Shown here in pieces: positions 47,698 to 55,993 of a stretch of DNA of 64,000 bases. The notes beneath the pieces are model-generated. The model was not told where the DNA came from. It did no database searches and saw nothing but the letters and a program-made list of their open reading frames with translations. The stretch is from Paracoccus sp. SCSIO 75233 (GTDB taxonomy: Bacteria; Pseudomonadota; Alphaproteobacteria; Rhodobacterales; Rhodobacteraceae). The stretch spans positions 2,046,001-2,110,000 of the forward strand of contig NZ_CP115757.1 in assembly GCF_027912675.1 (NCBI RefSeq), in the 5' to 3' direction. The translations under genes were made by a program, and so were the position numbers. Within the stretch, counting starts at the first letter, position 1, and the number at the start of each line of letters is the position of its first letter.

Positions 47698-48810
47698 TTA
47701 CACCGCCAGCGGCAGATCGTTCATGATATGCTGCCGCGTCAGTTCCCTGATCTGCTTTCCCGACATGAACGGACGCGCCGGGGGCGGAAGCGGTTGGCCA
47801 GCCTCGATCAATCCGGGAAACAGGGCGCGAAGCTCACTCCGCGCTGCCGCACCAAGGGATTTCAGCGCCATCGGCCCCGTGTAAAGCGATTCAGTCCAGC
47901 AGCCGTTAGATCGCACGATCTCATGCCGCTCGAACAGCAGGTGGTGATAGCCGACGCCGTTCGCCGGGTCCATGACCTCGATACCCGGCAAACCGCAGAG
48001 ATGCTTCGCCGGAACAAGCGCCTCCTCCGCCCCGATCAGACGCCGCGCGATACGCGATGTCACCAGCACCCGATGCTGCGGCGAGACCAGCAAGTTCTGC
48101 TGCGGCATACCGGGACCAAGCGCACCCGCCCGGATCAAAATCGGACGCAGATTTGGCGAGAGATCGAGATGCCTTGGGGTCAGGTGACGAAACGCAACCC
48201 AACTCAACCGGCGAAACCCGCCATCTTTGGTGAGGATCAGATCGCCTTCACGCAGAGCCTCTACCGGACGCGGACCGTCATCCGTGTCGATCAGCGTTCC
48301 CGTGACGAAACAAGGCGGGGAAAGATATCCGGGTGGGATAGCCGTCTCCGCAACCTCCAGCGACGTCGAGTTATCCCTTGAGGACCGCTGATACATCTGC
48401 TGCGGGTCGAAGGGGATCGGATTGTCTTTCGTGGTGATGATGAAGATGGTCTTGTTCTCACCGACCAAGGTAGGGTTAAGTGCCTTATCCGTCGCGACAT
48501 GCGGAACGATGGCCCTGTAATAGACCTCCTCGCCACGCAGCTTCATGCGCGTTGCACTAAAACGCCTTAAGGCGAGCACCGTTCCCGCCTCTATGATCTT
48601 GCCGCTCAGGTCGAGATCGACCAGCAGCTTTTGCCCGGCACCGCCCGCGATATCTGTCTCACCAAACGCGCCGTCGGGGTCATCGAGATAGATGACACTG
48701 TGCTTCGCATCGGCAAAGCTGAACGCGTCAGTGGTCGGGGGCCAATAGATGTAATGGAACCGTATCGGCAACGGGTTCTCAAAAGTAAGCACGTCGATTC
48801 GGTAAGCCAT
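47698..48810 (-). CDS. Hint-domain (Hedgehog/intein, Hint_2) protein
   Basis: The 370 residues split into an unrecognised N-terminal part (1 to ~160, with IRFHYIYWPPTTDAFSFADA) and a Hint_2 domain (about 165-320). The Hint domain begins at the Cys of PPCFVTGTLIDT, continues EALREGDLILTKDG, holds a block-B-like SPQHRVLVTS and ends around HHLLFERHEIVRSNG. No His-Asn plus Cys/Ser/Thr splice junction is visible. It therefore looks like an orphan Hint autoprocessing protein, not a splicing intein. ATG 48810 (MAYRID) is chosen; an in-frame GTG exists at 48849. No partner gene adjoins. Confidence 0.85.
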   Translation of the reverse strand: MAYRIDVLTFENPLPIRFHYIYWPPTTDAFSFADAKHSVIYLDDPDGAFGETDIAGGAGQKLLVDLDLSGKIIEAGTVLALRRFSATRMKLRGEEVYYRAIVPHVATDKALNPTLVGENKTIFIITTKDNPIPFDPQQMYQRSSRDNSTSLEVAETAIPPGYLSPPCFVTGTLIDTDDGPRPVEALREGDLILTKDGGFRRLSWVAFRHLTPRHLDLSPNLRPILIRAGALGPGMPQQNLLVSPQHRVLVTSRIARRLIGAEEALVPAKHLCGLPGIEVMDPANGVGYHHLLFERHEIVRSNGCWTESLYTGPMALKSLGAAARSELRALFPGLIEAGQPLPPPARPFMSGKQIRELTRQHIMNDLPLAV

Positions 48811-48850
48811 CTTCGGAAAACTGCACCTGAAAAGTTCTGACCCGAGCACA

Positions 48851-48908
48851 TAAGCGGAAGAAGGTTAACCAATGGTTTACCGGATCAAATTCCGTCAGCT
48901 TCCGCTTA
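48851..48908. promoter_or_regulatory. 10-bp inverted repeat in the Hint / UPF0173 divergent promoter region
   Basis: TAAGCGGAAG (48851-48860) and CTTCCGCTTA (48899-48908) are perfect reverse complements with a 38-bp AT-rich spacer that includes GGTTAACC. The stretch lies between two divergent genes and probably holds both promoters. Confidence 0.4.
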
Positions 48909-48962
48909 CGAAACGCCCCGACTGGTGCTAGCCTCGCCTCAAAGCAAACGACGGAGGTTGAG

Positions 48963-49652
48963 ATGAAGCTGACCTGGCTGGGCCATGCGAGCTGGCGACT
49001 GGAAATCGAGCAGGCGGTGATCCTGATCGACCCTTGGCTGGAGGGAAATCCGGCTTTCCCCGACGACTGCCGGGCGGAGGCGATCAAGGATGCTACGCAT
49101 ATTCTGATCACCCACGGTCACGGGGATCACGCCTCCGAAGCCGTCGCGCTGGCGAAAGAGCTGCAAATCCCCGTGGTCGGAATTTTCGACCTGATGTCCG
49201 CCTGGGAGGGCAGGCACGGGCTCGACATTGTCGGCTTCAACAAGGGCGGCACGGTCGATCTGGGCGGTGCAAAGGTAACGATGGTGGAGGCGGCGCATTC
49301 CTCGTCCTACGCAGGCGACGACGGGATGCCGGTCTATGCCGGTCGCGAAGCGGGATACATGATCGCAGGCGAAGGCAAGACGATCTACCATTCCGGCGAT
49401 ACCGATATCATGGCCGATATGGACTGGATGGGCGATTTCCATAAGCCCGAAATCGGCATTCTCTGCGTCGGCGGTCATTTCACGATGGACCCGGAACGTG
49501 CGGCCTACGCGGCGAAACGATATTTCAATTTCGACAGCATCATCTGCTCTCACTACAAGACCTTCCCGCTGATCGATCCCGACATCGCGCCGCTCAAGGC
49601 GCTCGGCGTGAAGGTGATCGAACCCGTCATCATGGAAAGCTTCACGCCCTGA
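48963..49652 (+). CDS. UPF0173 metal-dependent hydrolase (beta-lactamase fold)
   Basis: This 229-residue single-domain metallo-beta-lactamase-fold protein of the UPF0173 (YtkL-like) family is of unknown substrate. It begins MKLTWLGHASWRLEI. The metal motif is THGHGDHASEA, and further ligands sit in EAAHSSSYAGDDG, YHSGDTDIM and CVGGHFTM. GGAGG 5 nt before ATG 48963 marks the start. It lies 114 bp before gatC on the same strand. Confidence 0.92.
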   Translation: MKLTWLGHASWRLEIEQAVILIDPWLEGNPAFPDDCRAEAIKDATHILITHGHGDHASEAVALAKELQIPVVGIFDLMSAWEGRHGLDIVGFNKGGTVDLGGAKVTMVEAAHSSSYAGDDGMPVYAGREAGYMIAGEGKTIYHSGDTDIMADMDWMGDFHKPEIGILCVGGHFTMDPERAAYAAKRYFNFDSIICSHYKTFPLIDPDIAPLKALGVKVIEPVIMESFTP

Positions 49653-49766
49653 CCGCGTGGATCGGCATGCCGGGATTGTGCAGGCCCGGAGACCATCTCC
49701 GTCTGCACGATCCTTGCGGCCCCAGCACGACACGGGTAAAGCGTCGGTCAAGCGAAAGGACCAACC

Positions 49767-50054
49767 ATGTCGATCACCGAAGACGAGGCGCGAAAGGTCG
49801 CCCATCTGGCCCGGATTGCGGTCGAAGATTCCCATCTTCCCGCGCTCGCGGCGGAGCTGAACAATATCCTGCACTTCATGGAGCAGCTCAATGAAGTCGA
49901 TGTCGAGGGTGTCGAGCCCATGACCGGCGTCACGCCGATGCGGCTGAAACGGCGCGAGGATGTCGTGACCGATGGCGGCTATCCCGAGAAGGTGCTGGCC
50001 AACGCCCCGGATGCCCGCGAAGGGTTCTTTGCCGTGCCGAAGGTGGTGGAATGA
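49767..50054 (+). CDS. gatC: Aspartyl/glutamyl-tRNA amidotransferase subunit C
   Basis: GatC is the small subunit that holds GatA and GatB together in the amidotransferase making Gln-tRNA(Gln) or Asn-tRNA(Asn). The 95 residues have the family pattern [41 protein letters not shown] and the C-terminal [19 protein letters not shown] precedes ATG 49767. It overlaps gatA by 4 nt. gatB is not in the window. Confidence 0.95.
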   Translation: MSITEDEARKVAHLARIAVEDSHLPALAAELNNILHFMEQLNEVDVEGVEPMTGVTPMRLKRREDVVTDGGYPEKVLANAPDAREGFFAVPKVVE

Positions 50055-51532
50055 GCGATCTGAACCAACTGACCATCGCAGAGGCGCGTGACGCCCTGCA
50101 AGCAGGCAAGCTGTCCTCCGTCGAACTGACCGATGCCTGTCTGAGCGCGGTCGAGGGCTCGGCTCCGCTGAACGCCTTCGTCCACAACACGCCCGATCTG
50201 GCGCGCGAGATGGCCAAGGCCGCCGATCAGCGCATCCGTGCTGGCGATGGCGCACCGATGACAGGTATTCCGCTGGGGGTGAAGGATCTGTTCTGCACCC
50301 GTGGTGTGGCCACCCAAGCGGCGAGCCGCATCCTTGAAGGGTTCAGCCCGCAATATGAATCGACCGTGACGCAGAATCTCTGGAACGCAGGCGCGGTTAT
50401 GCTCGGCAAGCTGAACATGGACGAATTCGCCATGGGCTCCAGCAACGAAACCAGCATTTACGGCAAGGCGGTGAACCCGTGGAAAGCGGGCGACAAGGAG
50501 TTGACGCCGGGCGGTTCCTCAGGCGGCTCGGCGGCGGCTGTGGCGGCGGATCTGTGTCTTGCCGCAATCGGCACCGACACCGGCGGCTCGATCCGTCAGC
50601 CTGCGGCATTTACCGGCACGGTTGGGCTGAAGCCGACCTATGGGCGGATCAGCCGCTGGGGGACGATTGCCTTTGCCTCGTCGCTGGATCAGGCCGGCCC
50701 GATGACCAAGACGGTGCGCGACGCCGCGATCATGCTGGGCGCGATGGCCTCGGTCGATGACAAGGATTCCACCTCCGCCGAAATCGACGTGCCGGATTAC
50801 GAGGCCGCGCTGACCGGCGATATCCGTGGCAAGAAGATCGGCATTCCGCGCGAATATCGCATGGACGGCATGCCAGCGGAAATCGACGCGCTGTGGCAGA
50901 AGGGTGCCGATATGCTGCGCGATGCGGGGGCTGAGATCGTGGAAATCAGCCTGCCGCACACGAAATACGCCCTGCCTGCCTATTATGTGATCGCGCCCGC
51001 CGAGGCGTCCTCCAACCTCGCCCGCTACGACGGCGTCCGCTATGGCCGCCGCGCCAAGCTCGGGCAAGGCGATGGCATTGTCGAGATGTACGAGAAAACC
51101 CGTGCCGAGGGTTTCGGTGCGGAGGTGCAGCGCCGCGTCATGATCGGCACCTATGTGCTGTCGGCGGGGTTCTATGACGCTTATTATAACCGCGCCCGCC
51201 GCGTTCGCGCGCTCATTAAGCGGGATTTCGATCAGGCCTATGCGGACGGGGTCGATGCGATCCTGACACCGGCCACGCCGTCTGCAGCCTTCGGTCTGGG
51301 GGAGATGCAGGGCAAGGACCCGGTCGAGATGTATCTCAACGACGTCTTTACGGTGACGGTCAATCTAGCCGGATTACCGGGCATCTCGGTCCCCGTCGGG
51401 CTGGACGCAAATGGCCTGCCGCTTGGTCTGCAACTGATCGGCCGGCCGTTCGAGGAGGGAGACCTCCTCAATCACGCCTATGTTCTGGAGCGCGCCGCAG
51501 GTTTCTCTGGCAAACCGGAGCGCTGGTGGTAA
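50051..51532 (+). CDS. gatA: Aspartyl/glutamyl-tRNA amidotransferase subunit A
   Basis: GatA is the glutaminase subunit that supplies ammonia for transamidation of misacylated tRNAs. The 493 residues have the amidase-signature Ser-cisSer-Lys triad. The Lys is in [12 protein letters not shown], the cis-Ser in [15 protein letters not shown] and the nucleophile Ser in [14 protein letters not shown], followed by [13 protein letters not shown]. It is translationally coupled to gatC by an ATGA overlap and is followed 22 bp later by a lipoprotein gene. Confidence 0.96.
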   Translation: MSDLNQLTIAEARDALQAGKLSSVELTDACLSAVEGSAPLNAFVHNTPDLAREMAKAADQRIRAGDGAPMTGIPLGVKDLFCTRGVATQAASRILEGFSPQYESTVTQNLWNAGAVMLGKLNMDEFAMGSSNETSIYGKAVNPWKAGDKELTPGGSSGGSAAAVAADLCLAAIGTDTGGSIRQPAAFTGTVGLKPTYGRISRWGTIAFASSLDQAGPMTKTVRDAAIMLGAMASVDDKDSTSAEIDVPDYEAALTGDIRGKKIGIPREYRMDGMPAEIDALWQKGADMLRDAGAEIVEISLPHTKYALPAYYVIAPAEASSNLARYDGVRYGRRAKLGQGDGIVEMYEKTRAEGFGAEVQRRVMIGTYVLSAGFYDAYYNRARRVRALIKRDFDQAYADGVDAILTPATPSAAFGLGEMQGKDPVEMYLNDVFTVTVNLAGLPGISVPVGLDANGLPLGLQLIGRPFEEGDLLNHAYVLERAAGFSGKPERWW

Positions 51533-51554
51533 TTTCGCCTAAGGAGGGCGTTTG

Positions 51555-52328
51555 ATGAGGAAATCGCTTTTGTTGACGGCATGTGTCCTGGCCCTGTCAG
51601 GCTGCATCGAGGGCAATCGCGTCCTCGACGACCGGAATTACGGGATGGACCCGGAAACGGAATACGGGAAATACCAGATTGCCCGTGAAGCTGCGCTGAC
51701 CGGCGAAGGCCCGGTTCCGCAGATGGTGCCGAAGGCACGACCTTTGAAAGCCCCGACGGCAGACGAAATCGAAGGCCCGACCGCACTCCAGATTGCCGAG
51801 CGTGAAGCGGCCATCGTGACCGCCCGCACAACGTCGGCAATCACCGGACAGCCCGCCTATGTCGAAACCTCGCCCACAGTACCCGACGTGGTCGCACGAC
51901 CCGCCGGAAGCGGAACCGGCGGAACCGTTGTCCGGCGCTCGGGCCGGGGTGGCGGCGGCTATTACGATCCCGATACCGGCCAACGACTGCCGTCAGCACC
52001 GGCACAGCGGAGCACCGCACCTCAGGCGCAGGTCGCGCCTGCAGCAGCACCGCAACCGGCACAGACGTCGCAAAACACCCGCACCGATGCGCTGACCCAC
52101 TACGCATTCGCACAAACACAGGCCCCGGGAACCGGCGTCTATACCCGCAGCGGCGGCTCCTCGGCGGAGGCAGCGCGCGCCTGCGCCCGCTTCCCAAATG
52201 CCAATGCCGCACAGCTCATGTTCCTCTCCGCCGGGGGGCCACAGGACGATCCTTACGGTCTCGACCCGGATGGCGACGGTTTTGTCTGCGGCTGGGACCC
52301 TGCCCCTTATCGCGTCGAACAGCTTTGA
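51555..52328 (+). CDS. Hypothetical lipoprotein with a C-terminal Asp-rich (excalibur-like) motif
   Basis: A 257-residue putative lipoprotein. The signal is MRKSLLLTACVLALSGC, lipobox LSGC. A long low-complexity middle rich in Pro, Ala, Gln and Thr follows, with a Gly run RRSGRGGGGYYDPDTGQR. The C-terminal ~45 residues contain two Cys and LDPDGDGFVCGWDP, resembling excalibur-type calcium-binding domains (DxDxDGxxC). Its function is unknown; the DPDTGQRL part looks surface-exposed. AAGGAGG 7 nt before ATG 51555 sets the start. It may be read from the gatCA transcript. Confidence 0.78.
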   Translation: MRKSLLLTACVLALSGCIEGNRVLDDRNYGMDPETEYGKYQIAREAALTGEGPVPQMVPKARPLKAPTADEIEGPTALQIAEREAAIVTARTTSAITGQPAYVETSPTVPDVVARPAGSGTGGTVVRRSGRGGGGYYDPDTGQRLPSAPAQRSTAPQAQVAPAAAPQPAQTSQNTRTDALTHYAFAQTQAPGTGVYTRSGGSSAEAARACARFPNANAAQLMFLSAGGPQDDPYGLDPDGDGFVCGWDPAPYRVEQL

Positions 52329-52344
52329 CGCAAACACACTGCGC

Positions 52345-52416
52345 CTTCCTCACCCTGGGCCAAATATCCCGGGGTGAGGCCCGGCACGGGCCGAGGGGCA
52401 GCGCCCCTTGCAAAAC
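52345..52416. repeat. Structured GC-rich intergenic element, possible third repeat copy
   Basis: CCTCACCC-T-GGG...CCC-G-GGGTGAGG closes on a CCAAATAT loop and is followed by GGCCCG...CGGGCC and GGGGCAGCGCCCC. The combination of an AATATCC edge and a GGGGC...GCCCC hairpin, in the opposite orientation, recalls the end of the repeat at 10721-10836. The relation is weak. It could simply terminate the lipoprotein gene. Confidence 0.4.
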
Positions 52417-52425
52417 CACCAAAAC

Positions 52426-53076
52426 ATGACCCTCCCAAGTCCGAACCACGGCGAACGCCGCAACGATGCGCGTCCGGAACTGATCGTCATCCACTACACC
52501 GGCATGGCCGACTGCGCGTCGGCCCGCGCCCGGCTCTGCGATCCGGCGGCGGAAGTCAGCGCGCATTGGCTCATTGACGAGGACGGCACGACAGAGGCGC
52601 TCGTCCGGGAAGAACGGCGGGCATGGCATGCCGGGGCCGGTTCTTGGCTGGGGCAGGACGATGTCAACTCACGCTCCATCGGGATCGAGCTTGCCAATCC
52701 CGGCAACCGCCCCTTCGCCGCCGCCCAGATCGACGCGCTCGAAGACCTGCTGCGCGGGATCATGGAACGCTGGCAGATCGGCCCGGCGGGGGTGATCGGC
52801 CATTCCGACATGGCACCGGGCCGGAAATTCGATCCCGGCCCGCGTTTCGACTGGGCGCGGCTGGCACGGCAGGGCCTCGCCCTGCATCCTGACACCCAGG
52901 GACCCGATGAACCGCTTGCCGCGAGCCTGACCACAATCGGTTATCCCGAAACCGACCCTGAGACGCGTCTCGCCGCCTTTCGGCTTCGCTTTCGCCCGGG
53001 TGCAACGGGTGCGGAAGATCAGGCTGACCGGCGCATTGCGGCGGCAGCGGCGGAACTCTTTACCGCCAATCGCTGA
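52426..53076 (+). CDS. N-acetylmuramoyl-L-alanine amidase, AmpD/amidase_2 type
   Basis: This 216-residue zinc amidase splits the MurNAc-L-Ala bond, most likely on recycled anhydro-muropeptides in the cytoplasm, since no signal peptide is present. The zinc ligands are the His of IVIHYTGMAD, the His of GHSDMAPGRKFDPG and the Asp in the same block. HWLIDEDG and WHAGAGSW are also typical. ATG 52426 is preferred over the in-frame TTG at 52408. The ~55 C-terminal residues extend beyond the core domain. It lies 40 bp before the MATE gene. Confidence 0.9.
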   Translation: MTLPSPNHGERRNDARPELIVIHYTGMADCASARARLCDPAAEVSAHWLIDEDGTTEALVREERRAWHAGAGSWLGQDDVNSRSIGIELANPGNRPFAAAQIDALEDLLRGIMERWQIGPAGVIGHSDMAPGRKFDPGPRFDWARLARQGLALHPDTQGPDEPLAASLTTIGYPETDPETRLAAFRLRFRPGATGAEDQADRRIAAAAAELFTANR

Positions 53077-53116
53077 ATCACTTGCCACCCGGGCGCGGCG
53101 CGGCTAAGCGCGCCGC

Positions 53117-54493
53117 ATGGACCTTGCGCGCTATCGCCCTCATCTGCTTGCGACCTTGTCGCTCGGCCTGCCGCTTGTCGGCGGGCATCTGGCGCGTATG
53201 GGGATCAATATCACCGATACGGTGATGGTGGGGAAATACGGGGTCGAGGAACTGGCCGCGCTCGTCATCGCGACCTCGGTCCTGTTCATCCTGATGATGC
53301 TCGGCTCCGGCTACGGCATCGGCGTGCTGGGATTGCTGGCCACCGCCAATGCCCGGAACGACACGACAGAGATACGCCGTGCAACCCGGATGGCGCTCTG
53401 GCTGTCGGCCATACACGCCATCGTCGTCATGCCGGTGCTGTGGTTCGCCGGGCCAATCCTGCTCGCCCTCGGTCAGACGGAGACGGTGTCGGAGCTGTCC
53501 CAGCAATATCTGCGAATCGCGGGCTGGGGCGTGGGTGCGACGCTCTGGGCAATGGCGCTGAATTCCTACCTCGCCGCGATGGAGCGCACGCAGGTGGTGC
53601 TGTGGCTGACCGTCGCCGGGATCCCGCTTAACATTCTGTTCAACTGGGTGCTGATCTTCGGCAATCTCGGCGCGCCGGAGATGGGCGTGCGCGGTGCCGC
53701 CATCGCATCTATCCTGACGCAATATCTGTCACTGGCCGCGATCCTCGCCTATGCGCTCTGGCTGCCGCAGGCCCGACCGATCTCGCTCATGCAGCGTTTC
53801 TGGCGCGCTGACTGGCCCGCATTTCGCGCGATTTTCTGGCTCGGCCTGCCGGTCGGGCTGACCCTCGTGGCCGAGGTTGGCATGTTTGTCGGCACAAATA
53901 TCATGATGGGCTGGTTCGGCACCAAGGAGCTTGCGGCACATGGGATCGCGCTACAACTGGCCTCGATCGCGTTCATGTTTCATCTGGGCATGTCGAACGC
54001 CGGCACAATTCGCGCCGGTCGCGCACGGGGCCTAGGGGACGCGACAATGCTGCGCGACGCCGCCGCCACGGTGATTTTCCTGTCGGTGGTGTTCGGCATT
54101 CTGACCAGCCTGTCGTTCATTTTCCTGCCCGATCCGATGATCGCGCTCTATCTGAAAGCAGACGATCCCGAAGCGCCCGCGATCATGGAGATCGCTGTCG
54201 GACTGATGTTCTGGGCCGCTCTGTTCCAGCTTGTCGACGCTTTGCAGGTTCAGGGGCTGGGCCTGCTTCGCGGCGTGCAGGATACGCGCGTGCCGATGTA
54301 CTACGCCGCCTTCAGCTACTGGATCATCGGCCTGCCCGCTGCCTATCTGTTTGCGTTCCCGCTGGGCTTCGGTCCGCCGGGGCTTTGGGTCGGGCTGATG
54401 GCCGGGCTCGGCGTTGCCTCGTTCCTGATGATGCACCGGTTCTACAACGGATTGGCGCGAGGGGTCTGGACCCGCGAGGGCGAGCCGGGATAG
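53117..54493 (+). CDS. MATE family multidrug/cation efflux transporter
   Basis: This 458-residue inner-membrane protein has 12 predicted helices in two halves, as in NorM/MATE exporters. Characteristic segments are LPLVGGHLARMGINITDTVMVG in helix 1, VAGIPLNILFNWVLIFG, FWLGLPVGLTLVAEVGMFVG at the start of the second half, and GVQDTRVPMYYAAFSYWIIGLP. It likely exchanges Na+ or H+ for drugs or metabolites. It follows the amidase gene on the same strand. Confidence 0.93.
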   Translation: MDLARYRPHLLATLSLGLPLVGGHLARMGINITDTVMVGKYGVEELAALVIATSVLFILMMLGSGYGIGVLGLLATANARNDTTEIRRATRMALWLSAIHAIVVMPVLWFAGPILLALGQTETVSELSQQYLRIAGWGVGATLWAMALNSYLAAMERTQVVLWLTVAGIPLNILFNWVLIFGNLGAPEMGVRGAAIASILTQYLSLAAILAYALWLPQARPISLMQRFWRADWPAFRAIFWLGLPVGLTLVAEVGMFVGTNIMMGWFGTKELAAHGIALQLASIAFMFHLGMSNAGTIRAGRARGLGDATMLRDAAATVIFLSVVFGILTSLSFIFLPDPMIALYLKADDPEAPAIMEIAVGLMFWAALFQLVDALQVQGLGLLRGVQDTRVPMYYAAFSYWIIGLPAAYLFAFPLGFGPPGLWVGLMAGLGVASFLMMHRFYNGLARGVWTREGEPG

Positions 54494-54523
54494 GTTTGCA
54501 GCGTAATCAGAAAGAGGCCACCC

Positions 54524-54760
54524 ATGCGCCCCGTCTTCGTCCAGTTCCGCTGCGCCCCCGGACAGACCTACAGCGTCGCGGATGCGATATATGACCGCGA
54601 AATCGTGTCGGAACTGTATTCGACCTCTGGTGAATATGACCTTCTGGCCAAGGTCTACATCCCCGAGGATGAGGATGTCGGGCGGTATCTCAATGAAAAC
54701 CTGTTCGATATTCAGGGCATCGTCCGCACATTGACCACGATGACCTTCAAGGCGTTCTGA
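54524..54760 (+). CDS. Stand-alone Lrp/AsnC ligand-binding (RAM) domain protein
   Basis: This 78-residue protein consists only of the alpha-beta ligand-binding domain of Lrp-type regulators (VFVQFRCAPGQTYSVADAI, STSGEYDLLAKVYIPED, IQGIVRTLTTMTFKAF). It has no helix-turn-helix. Such stand-alone RAM proteins form rings and may sense amino acids or pair with full-length Lrp proteins; the role here is unknown. GAGG upstream and the ATG at 54524 fit. It is 30 bp after the MATE gene. Confidence 0.9.
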   Translation: MRPVFVQFRCAPGQTYSVADAIYDREIVSELYSTSGEYDLLAKVYIPEDEDVGRYLNENLFDIQGIVRTLTTMTFKAF

Positions 54761-54871
54761 GGCCGCGCGGCCAAATCGTCTTGGGTTAATTGCCTGAGCG
54801 GTAATCGCCGCCCCTCTTTCACTTCGCGCGCGCAACCTTTAGGTTTCAGGGCGAATTGAAATGGTGGACGC

Positions 54872-55993
54872 ATGTCGTTTTTCTCGAAGCTGCGTGAGCG
54901 GCTGAACAAATCATCGTCCAAGATTGGACAAGGCCTCGACGATCTGGTGGGCGAAGGCGCTGCCGGTGAAGAAAACGCCGCAGCGCAGGAAACCACAGTT
55001 CAGGAAACCGCGCCGGAGCCGGTCCTGCCGGTGACGCCCCCTGCCCCTCCAGCCGATCCGGCGCCGACTTCCCCGCCCCAACCCCAACAACCAGCAGAAG
55101 CAGACCGCAAGCCCGGCCTGATGGGTCGCTTGTTCGGCGGCGGAACGGCGGCCCCGGCAGAGCCCCGCAGGGAACTTGACGATGCGATGCTGGAAGAGCT
55201 GGAGGATACGCTGGTCGCCGCCGATATGGGCGTGGATACCGCGCTACGCGTTACCGCCAATATCGCCGAGGGCCGGATGGGTCGGCGTATTTCCGCGACC
55301 GAACTCAAGACCCTGCTGGCCGATGAGATCACCCGGATCATGACGCCGGTCGCCCGCCCCTTGCCGCTTTATCCCAAAACGCCGCAGGTGGTGCTGGTGG
55401 TGGGCGTGAACGGCTCAGGCAAGACCACGACCATCGGCAAGCTTGCCAGCCAGTTCAAAGCGGCGGGCAAGCATGTGGTGATCGCGGCGGGCGATACGTT
55501 CCGCGCGGCAGCGGTCGAGCAGCTTCAGGTCTGGGGTCAACGCGCCGGTGTGCCGGTGATGACAGCGCCCGAAGGCTCCGACCCCGCAAGCCTCGCCTTC
55601 GACGCCATGACCAAGGCGGAGGCCGAGGGCGCGGACCTGCTGATGATCGACACCGCAGGCCGCCTGCAAAACCGCGCCGATCTGATGGAGGAACTGGCGA
55701 AGATCGTCCGCGTCATCCGCAAGAAAGACCCTTCCGCGCCGCATAACACCCTGCTGGTGCTGGATGCGACGACAGGTCAGAACGCGCTGTCACAGGTGGA
55801 GACCTTCCGTAACCTGGCCGATGTCTCCGGGCTGGTGATGACAAAGCTTGACGGCACGGCGCGCGGCGGCGTCCTCGTGGCATTGGCGGACAAGTTCGGC
55901 CTGCCGATACATGCGATTGGCGTGGGTGAGCAGATCGACGATCTCGACGCCTTCGAGCCGGGTGACTTCGCCCGCGCCCTTGTCGGTCTCTGA
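54872..55993 (+). CDS. ftsY: Signal recognition particle receptor FtsY
   Basis: FtsY docks SRP-bound ribosomes at the membrane. The 373 residues begin with an amphipathic segment (MSFFSKLRERLNKSSSKI) and an acidic, Pro/Ala-rich linker (about 20-85). The N domain and the GTPase G domain follow: G1 GVNGSGKTTTIGKLA, DTFRAAAVEQL, G3 DTAGRLQNRADLM, G4 TKLDGTARGG. The C-terminus is GEQIDDLDAFEPGDFARALVGL. Its stop TGA shares a base with the ATG of the next gene. Confidence 0.96.
   Translation: MSFFSKLRERLNKSSSKIGQGLDDLVGEGAAGEENAAAQETTVQETAPEPVLPVTPPAPPADPAPTSPPQPQQPAEADRKPGLMGRLFGGGTAAPAEPRRELDDAMLEELEDTLVAADMGVDTALRVTANIAEGRMGRRISATELKTLLADEITRIMTPVARPLPLYPKTPQVVLVVGVNGSGKTTTIGKLASQFKAAGKHVVIAAGDTFRAAAVEQLQVWGQRAGVPVMTAPEGSDPASLAFDAMTKAEAEGADLLMIDTAGRLQNRADLMEELAKIVRVIRKKDPSAPHNTLLVLDATTGQNALSQVETFRNLADVSGLVMTKLDGTARGGVLVALADKFGLPIHAIGVGEQIDDLDAFEPGDFARALVGL

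Noticed and set aside
47698..48810. Intein inserted in a host gene
   Set aside because: No C-terminal splice residues or host extein domains were found; it fits an orphan Hint_2 protein.
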